Shown in pieces: positions 57,395-64,000 of a DNA stretch of 64,000 bases. This DNA is from Cristatella mucedo. Lineage: Eukaryota > Bryozoa > Phylactolaemata > Cristatellidae. The notes below the pieces were generated by a model that saw nothing but the letters and a program-made list of their open reading frames with translations, searched no databases and was not told where the DNA came from. The DNA lies in the NCBI GenBank assembly GCA_009760855.2, contig WPIO01000046.1, forward strand, positions 1,917,501 to 1,981,500, read 5' to 3'. Each line of letters begins with the position of its first letter. The stretch's first letter is position 1. The position numbers were made by a program, and so were the translations under genes.

Positions 57395-57825
57395 CGTAGA
57401 GGGCTCACGCAGGAGGATTTTCTCTCGCTCACTCAAAGCTCAATCGGCTTTCAGTAGGCAGTCGGCAGCCAACAGGCTTCATCTCACGCGAGACAGAGTT
57501 AAACTGAGAAGCACGGCTGGGTCAGGCACGGGGCAGTCAAGGAAACGAGTTGCCAAGGATGTGGCGAAGCGACAGGAAAAGACTGAAAAAAAGGGATTCG
57601 CCAGAGCTCTGTCTGTCTGGGGGGAGGCGATGCAACTGCGATGCGACTGCAGTGGCGAGCTGTCACAGCAGTGGCAGCTGGGCAAACAGAGCTTCTGTCG
57701 TCAGCGGTGGCGGCCTGCAAGTGAAAAGGACAGAACAGCTAATCTATTGTCCTGAAGGGGACTTGGGAGCACGAGGTGGCAGAACCGGGTAACCTGATCC
57801 GTGGCCGAGGGCCTCGTGGGTCAGA
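57395..57825 (-). mobile_element. LINE-B 3' end, diverged
   Basis: CTCACTCAAAGCTCAATCGG, TCATCTCACGCGAGACAGAG, TCTGTCGTCAGCGGTGG and GGGCCTCGTGGGTCAG follow the reversed LINE-B 3' UTR and C-terminal codons, richer in GC than other copies. Confidence 0.75.
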
Positions 57826-58528
57826 AAAGGAAATTTTGCTTGGTATCCCACCGATCGACCTGCACCCATTGCAGCTCATTTAGCAATGGGGAAACACGTG
57901 TCCATATTTCTTGGACTTATTAACCGATCGCACATTCATCAACAACTTATGCTAAGGCTCAATGGCTTCGCGGGTATCCCTGCCCAGCAATAATGAACCG
58001 CAGTCGTCCTGTCTCGACCCGACATGCTGGAGCCGAATGAGCGAATGAACGAGATCTTTGACCATTGCAGCCATTGATTGCCATCAGTCAACGGTTGCTC
58101 GGCTTGGCTCTGCCGTGGCGGCAGTGGCAAGACCTCATTAGGGCACTATCTGGATTCCGGGTAATCTTGAACATTGGTCGCGAAATAGAGGTAGCATCGC
58201 CAGTAGCTTGGGTTTAGCTCGGAGGCTTTGACAGCTGCAGCCCGTGCACTATTTTTGATTCCACGGCCAATACCGATCGTGGCTGGCTTGCTACCTGGCA
58301 AGCGCACCAATACATAGATTTCTTACACTCTGGTTTCTGAAGCCTGGAGTCCACTGAGAGTGCTAATTTAATTTTATCAGTAATTGAAAGCTAGCTGATT
58401 AGGTCGACTCGAAATGCAAAAGCCTATGTAATGCTCAGGTACTTGCTGCTGCTGCTGAACCTGTGCCGGCTAAGCTCTAGTTGCTTTTAACTCTGATTCC
58501 CAATGCTCTTCCGGTGCCAGGACCACCG
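57826..58528. other. Intergenic, nothing recognised
   Basis: No coding or repeat signature beyond a short (GCT)n near 58446. Confidence 0.4.
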
Positions 58529-58718
<190 letters not shown>

Positions 58719-59062
58719 CTCTGTCACGAGAGTAATCTGACAAAGCACCGACTCTGCCGAGGCCTGGCTGAGGTTTACTGTGATAGTTTTCATCGAGTGC
58801 TGATGGCATAGGACAGCAAGTCGGTCGCATGCGAACTACTTGCCGCCTGTGGTAGCTGCTGCTGCCCTTAGCCCCACTATGTAGTCACGCTGACCCTTTT
58901 TGGCTGATTCAGCACGAACTGGGCAGCAATGACGCCGGGGTTGCGGTTCCTTTTGGTGTGTATGTCAACCAGTATGTGTGTGTATATGTGCGTGTATGAG
59001 TGTGAGAGAGGTGGCCACTGACGGACGGCATTCACTGATGGAGACCTCGGAGCATGTGACAA

Positions 59063-59660
59063 TGTAATGTAATGTATCTCCGTCTGTAACTCCATAAAGA
59101 CTATGTGGGTGTTACGCAGGAGAGTTTTGTATAGCAAACTCGCGGCCTAAGCGGCTTTCGGTACGCATTCGGTAGCCAACAGACTTCGTCTCACGCAACA
59201 AAGAGAAAGTGGGATGCATAGCAGAGTCAGGAGAGCAGTTGAGGTAGTGAGTAGCATGAAAGTAGCAGCTCAGGACCGCTAAAAAGGATGAGCCATAGTC
59301 GGCAGCAGAGGAGTAGTTGTCGTTGTGTAAGAATTATGGAAGCGATTTCCACAGTCTAGGACCTGCAGAGCTAAAGCTTCTGTCACCAACGGTCTTTAAG
59401 CGGAGGAATGGAACAGTTAATTTATTGCCCACACAGGACCTGAGGGCGCGAAGAGGCTGAAACTGGTGCAGCAGTTCAGCTAGGTACGAAGGAGCCAAGC
59501 CGTGGTGGGCCTTGTGGGTCAGCGTAAGAACTTTGCTATGTATCCATTGCTCAACCGGCATCCATCTTAGCTCTTTCAGCAAAGGAGACACGTGGTCAAA
59601 CCTCTGGGACTTAAAGACTAGCCTTGCAGCCATATTCATAGTCAACTGCAGTGGCCTAGT
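59063..59660 (-). mobile_element. LINE-B 3' end, best-preserved copy
   Basis: Tail AATGTAATGTAATGTATCTC (reverse of an ACATT repeat), 3' UTR, and 103 open codons (59334-59645) with NMAARLVFKSQRFDHVSPLL then KELRWMPV, HKAHHGLAPSYLAELLHQFQ and RSFSSAGPRLWKSLP. It defines the LINE-B end. Confidence 0.92.
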
Positions 59661-60486
59661 TGCTTTCTGTGGGTTTGTCTGCCTTGCATCTAGTCTAAGC
59701 AGCAGCAGCTGTTTACGTTCAAAAATGGTGTGCCAACTGCAAGCTCTCTGCAGTCCGTGTCTTCAGTTCCTATCACTGCTGCCGACCTGCATTGCAACGC
59801 TGCCCTCCACTTCCGGCATTCAAAGCAGAATGAAGCTAAACAGCCACCAGCTCCTCATGCTATGACTAAACTTGCTATAATCATTATTTCCAGAAACTAA
59901 TCGTGTTTCCTTGATACACCCATTACCCCTGTGGGGGCTGGCCAGCTACAACTAGCCGATCGCCTGCCTGCCTGCCGAGCAGTAGGCACCGCCCACTGAT
60001 TCTCGGAACCCATCGCCAGTTGACCTCACTGGGCCATTGGCATACCGGCGGTTAGTTAGCTCTGGCAATAAGGGAGGGGGGCAATGGCCAGCCAGGATTT
60101 TCATCTAGGCAAAGACTCCTGCAAAGCGTTGGCAGGAAGGCAAGACCAGCGAAGTTTCCCCCCCCCCCCCCCCGTAGGTGGGGCTAGAACTGAAATTAAT
60201 GAAGATAATATAGAACGAAATCGCAGTGTTCATAGACACCAACTCGGGTGGTTGCTCGTCGAGTGGAATTAAGACATCATTCCGCCTCTTTGTGACGGTA
60301 GAGAACGTAGGAAATACGAGGGGCGGCCAAGGTCGCTGCCTCTTCACAGGAAGGAGGCAAATGCCCACTGCCCAATGCATGCTGGCTCAATCAATTCGTG
60401 GTCTTGTACTCGTGAATTGCTGGCTGTGGTTCTGGACGGCTCAGACCATGCCGGTCGACAAACTCGACTTCACAGGCTCGGTGATG
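59661..60486. other. Intergenic with poly-C run
   Basis: About 15 C in a row at 60159-60174. Frames below 120 codons without a known domain. Confidence 0.45.
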
Positions 60487-60487
60487 C

Positions 60488-60668
60488 ATTGGTGAGCAGT
60501 GATGGCACACTAGGTAAGGCGGTTGCTTTTCACGACCTCGGTCCCGAGATCGTGAGCTTGAAGCCTTCGGTGGGCGAACCTTTATTGCCGCTGGCTGCAA
60601 TCGGTGGTGATAGCTGTAAAGGCTCTTCTGTCGCCAAACAAAAGAGGCCATTGAATCAGCTAGTATTT
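60488..60668 (+). mobile_element. SINE-1 copy (tRNA-derived)
   Basis: GTGATGGCACACTAGGTAAGG (A box), CACGACCTCGGTCCCGAGAT, a decayed B box (GTGAGCTTGAAGCC), body and AAAAGAGGCCATTGAATCAG end, then a T run. Confidence 0.88.
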
Positions 60669-60981
60669 TTTTTTTAGTCGGTACCGGTATGTGAAGAGGA
60701 AACTGTATGTGTGAGCGTGAGCTGGCATTTTTCACTTGCCTCCATTTACACGAACACTTTCAGCTGCCGAGAGCCCGGGGGAGCCACGTGCTATGGGACC
60801 AGGACTTACTGAGCAAGCCACCGTGGGTCGTGCCATGCATTGCCGAATTGAGAAGTACAACGTGCTCTGAATTTAAATCAATCCCATTCTGTCGGGACTT
60901 GTTTACCTGATGCACTGTGTGTCTGTCTTTCGATGGCTCGGCGATGAGCTTGGGTAGCCAGCCAATCCCGGCAGTGTACCA
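60669..60981. other. Intergenic, nothing recognised
   Basis: No transposon or exon signature. Confidence 0.35.
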
Positions 60982-61092
60982 CCTCCCTCCCTCCCTCCCT
61001 CCCTCCCTTCCTCCCTCCCTCCCTCCCTCCCTCCCTCCCTCCCTCCCTCCCTCCCTCCCTCCCTCCCTCCTTCCCTCCTTCCCTCCCTCCCT
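60982..61092. repeat. CCCT microsatellite
   Basis: (CCCT)n, about 27 units with a few CCTT changes; open in frame in several directions only because of its period. Confidence 0.97.
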
Positions 61093-61229
61093 ACCCGACA
61101 TTGACTCTGGACAGGCCTTGACTACCTGCCCAGTGCTGCCACCGCCCCTCCGTGTAGCAAGGGCTGGTGGGGGCGCTGCGTTGCCAAGTAAACCCGCTGT
61201 TTCTTACACTCGGCATAGAACAAATGCAA

Positions 61230-61373
61230 TATATATAATTCATTTGTATAGCACCCCAAGAGAACTTAATCTTTATTCAGGTGCTTCACATATGCCTCGG
61301 GGCTCGAGCCAACGACCTGAGCCAGACCTTGCTCGGGGCGAGTACCTTAACTGCTGGACCAAGCCAGCTCGGC
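61230..61373 (-). mobile_element. SINE-2 copy
   Basis: Reversed tail (AATTCATTTGTATAGCACCC, ACTTAATCTTTATTCAGG), GGGGCTCGAGCCAACGACC (B box) and CTTAACTGCTGGACCAAGCC (A box). Confidence 0.88.
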
Positions 61374-61951
61374 AATCTGATAGACATTTTGCGTTTCCCC
61401 CATGGCACCGACGTGGCACCCGGCCCCGGAATCCCTGCGACCGTGTATGCATCCACCCTCTCACGACTAGCCAGAGCGGCTCGATGCCTGCCAGCTCTCC
61501 TCTCCTTTACTCTGAGAGGTTGTCTGGTGCTCCAATATTCCTTTCTCACTTCCGGATAGTACGAATCCTGCCGGGGGGGGGGGGAGGCTGGGGGTCATTT
61601 ACCACCTGTAGGTCACAGCAGCACAGGCTATGTACTATATACAGCGTTGGTTCCGGTTGTGGAGAATGAGCGAAATCAGAAGCACTAGCACCATCGTCCT
61701 GAGCTTTCCTCGGTCCGGAGGTGCACTTCAGCAGTCCTTCCTTCCGGTCCGCCCAGGCGTTTCAAGACGAACAGTCGTGCATAGGCGAGATGTTGCAACA
61801 TGGCCGGTGCCTGTCAGCCGGCCAGGCCCACCGAGAGCGCTGCTGTTCCGAAGTAGGCAAAACGTTGGCCGGGGGGGGGGGACGTTGCCAGATTGCCCCT
61901 GTCGAACCGTTGCCAGCTCTCTGTGGGCGGCTGGCTCAGCACAGGAAGGAC

Positions 61952-62081
61952 ATGCCGAAAAGCAGAAGCAGCAGCGTTGCCTCGCTTGCGCTACAAGCAG
62001 TCGTGTTGCTGCTGCTGCTGCTGCTGCCCCGAGTAGTATATTCATCAGCTCTCCGCCCTGCAGCCAGTGGCAGCCGGCCGT
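61952..62081 (+). CDS. Possible first coding exon with signal peptide
   Basis: ATG with G at -3 opens MPKSRSSSVASLALQAVVLL then LLLLLPRVVYSSALRP..., a basic start, a long hydrophobic core and a plausible cleavage site (SSA). The frame runs into a perfect GTAAGT donor at 62082, giving 43 codons plus one base (phase 1, common for signal-peptide exons). The region is GC-rich. Against it: the leucine run comes from a (CTG)n repeat, which makes a hydrophobic stretch by chance, and no second exon was found before the window end. Partner and function unknown. Confidence 0.33.
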
Positions 62082-62089
62082 GTAAGTGA

Positions 62090-63005
62090 GAGCTCCGAGG
62101 CTGCACTCGGCTCGATAGCAGTAACGCTCGTGCAAGAGGTCGTCGGTCGTCGGCGGCGGCTTGAGCTTTCGACTGTCGTCGACTGCCCCTCGTGCGCTGC
62201 CGTTCGCAGCTCGAGAAGGTGACAAAGCAGACCGACGCCCTTCCATCTTGTCAGCCTAGGAGCCGATGCAAGATGGAAGCCATGGCAACCGACCCTAGCC
62301 CCGGGGGGGGGGAGGAGGAGGATAGAATTTTAAACTACAAGGCATGCTTTTCTCCGGCGGAAGACTCTCCAGGAAAAGGCTGCAGCCACAGTGTGTCCGG
62401 CAGACCGAGCGAGCCTTCTATAAATCCTGCATTTTTTCACGAGCTGCTGACACACCCGATGGCATCTGCTGGCAGGATTCGAATATTTCTTCATTCTTTA
62501 CGAGGGATGATGCCGATAATGCACTCAGCGATGAGCGAAAGTGGAGTGAAAATGAATAAAGTCAAGTGCACACCTGAAGCAGAGCATTGCCTACGTTTTG
62601 CAGCCACTGCAGTTCCTATGTTCCGTAGCTCCGTACTCCAGGAAGATTCACTGCTGCAAACGACATGTGATGGCAGACCTCAGCAACTGGCCTACGACGT
62701 ATGACCGTGTAGGGAGGCATAACCAGGATTAAGCCAAGCAGGGGCCAAACCTCGGCTGGGTCGACCAATCAATCATTTTCGGCAAAAGATTTGGTTCGGC
62801 CAGAGCTTCATTTGGCATTTGCCCCTTTAGCACCTGTCCAAGAGGTGGGCTCCTATGGTGGGCTCCTCTTCTAACGGTCACTGTGAAGCTGAGTGAGGAC
62901 GCTTTACACGACAGATTTGATGGCCGACCAGTCCTGGCCACAGCCCGTGCTCTAATCCAGGAGGCTGGTATGAACAAGGGTTTCACCGGAAAGACGCCAA
63001 GCCAC
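62090..63005. other. GC-rich to mixed sequence, nothing confirmed
   Basis: A 170-codon + strand frame (62192-62704) covers GC-rich sequence and a GGGGGGGG run near 62303, without a known domain. If the signal-peptide exon is real this would be intron. Confidence 0.35.
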
Positions 63006-63009
63006 CACC

Positions 63010-63236
63010 AGCAGAATTTGATTTTGCAGCTGCAGCCACCATTGTAGAGTAGTATGAGAAGAATATAGGTAAAAGAAAGATAAGCACATAAAAAGGCTTT
63101 TCCGGGTAAAGTGCACAATACAAAGTAATGTTTGCTGTGAGGGGTATTCGGGTGCATACAACTAAGTAACTTGTGCTGTTACGAGTTTGTTGGTGGATTT
63201 CATAAACAGAAACACGGCATTTTCTATGTAGAAAGG
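63010..63236 (-). repeat. Interspersed repeat X, copy 2
   Basis: Reverse complement of 6262-6490 with moderate divergence. It ends at a TTTCTATGTAGAAAGG palindrome directly beside a LINE-A tail. Confidence 0.65.
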
Positions 63237-63238
63237 CT

Positions 63239-64000
63239 TAATAATAATAATAATAATAATGCACTTGATAAAGCGCCCTCAGAGAACTTAATCTCTCTCT
63301 AGGCGCTTTACATTTGCTGCAAAGGGAAATGCAATTGAATGGTGAGTAATATCATGATTGATAAACAAACAAAATGAATAACATGGTTAGGGGTGACATG
63401 CACAGGGTCAGCATGCAAATGTAGTTAGTGGCAGCATGCACAGTATCAGCACGCATAAGCACACCAAGGACGAATCACGGGGACCCACTAAATGCTGTCC
63501 TAAATAGGTGTGTTTTTAGGTTCCTTTTAAATGTGGTCAGGTCAGGGGATGTTCTGACGCAGGTCGGGAGGGAGTTCCAGGCTGTGGGAGCATGCGAACT
63601 AAATGCATGGTCTCCAAAGGATTTGAGGTTTGTACGGGGTATTTGTAGACTGTTGGATTCCGAAAAGCGGGTGGTACGATGCTTGGCCTGATGGGGGAGT
63701 ACGTCTGAAAGATAGGCTGGAGCCATAGAATGAAGAGACCTAAAAGTGAGCGACAAAACCTTGAAGTCGATCCGTTGCTTGACTGGTAGCCAGTGCAGGT
63801 CGGCGAGAAGTGGAGTAACGTGGCAACTGCGACGCTCACGACAGACAAGCCTAGCTGCAGAGTTTTGCACCAGCTGCAATCGCCCGATCGCACATGCTGG
63901 TAGGCCAGTAAGCAGTGAGTTGCAGAAGTCGAGACGGGATGTCACGAATGCACGGACCAACTTGGACGTGGTATCCTTATCTAAACAAGCCCAAATTTTA
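63239..64000 (-). mobile_element. LINE-A copy, young, cut by the window end
   Basis: AAT repeat, hairpin, 3' UTR and an open frame of at least 160 codons from 63475 (LDFCNSLLTGLPACAIGRLQ, HVTPLLADLHWLPVKQRID, TFKRNLKTHLFRTAFSGSP) running towards the window end. Nearly identical to 3612-4192 where they overlap. It may continue into a longer element. Confidence 0.94.

Noticed and set aside
60917-61669. 250-codon frame starting with a Pro-Ser-Leu repeat
   Set aside because: It crosses the CCCT microsatellite and a SINE-2 copy; no independent coding evidence.
62192-62704. 170-codon + strand frame
   Set aside because: GC-rich sequence with a G run; no domain recognised, and the frame on the other strand is just as long.

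Overview
The window is nuclear DNA of an animal, most likely an aquatic invertebrate with a repeat-rich genome. Three things point there. It carries GT-AG introns around a highly conserved metazoan gene. It holds dozens of fragments of CR1/L2-like LINEs, tRNA-derived SINEs and DNA transposons. It also has long AT, GT, CT/GA and CCCT microsatellites. I see no bacterial operons, CRISPR arrays, rRNA genes or free-standing tRNA genes. The species cannot be fixed from the sequence alone.

The one confidently identified host gene is the 3' part of GPR89 (Golgi pH regulator, GPHR) on the + strand. Five exons lie at 306-401, 1753-1842, 4354-4419, 4631-4689 and 19764-19914. They join in frame into the last 153 residues of the protein, every intron has GT and AG ends, and a poly(A) signal lies at 20521. 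The 5' exons lie to the left of the window. The last intron is about 15 kb long and packed with transposons: a degenerate MULE with terminal inverted repeats (about 7.87-9.97 kb), a LINE split by a hAT element (10.98-16.36 kb), further LINE 3' ends and SINEs.

From 20.5 to 64 kb the window is intergenic, or intron of genes I cannot name. The main content is LINE-A (CR1/L2-like, ending in a hairpin plus an ATT repeat), LINE-B (a second APE-type LINE ending in ACATT repeats), a more diverged LINE-C, SINE-1 (tRNA-derived) and SINE-2 (tRNA head plus a LINE-A-like 3' hairpin). The best-preserved LINE-A copy (51512-53904, - strand) keeps an open reading frame of about 700 codons with reverse transcriptase motifs, but it is 5'-truncated and lacks the endonuclease. 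Another (-) copy, cut by the window edge at 63239-64000, is almost identical to one at 3612-4192, which suggests recent activity.

Other points of note are a degenerate copy of a widespread uncharacterised protein family (34.5-35.2 kb), a giant CT/GA inverted tract (38.35-38.9 kb), a 252-bp-offset duplication inside a CT/GT microsatellite (43.8-44.6 kb), a possible terminal exon with its own poly(A) signal (44612-44878), and a possible signal-peptide first exon (61952-62081). I found no convincing new multi-gene system. The most interesting signals are the GPR89 gene structure, the 3' hairpin shared by LINE-A and SINE-2, and the nested transposon layers.
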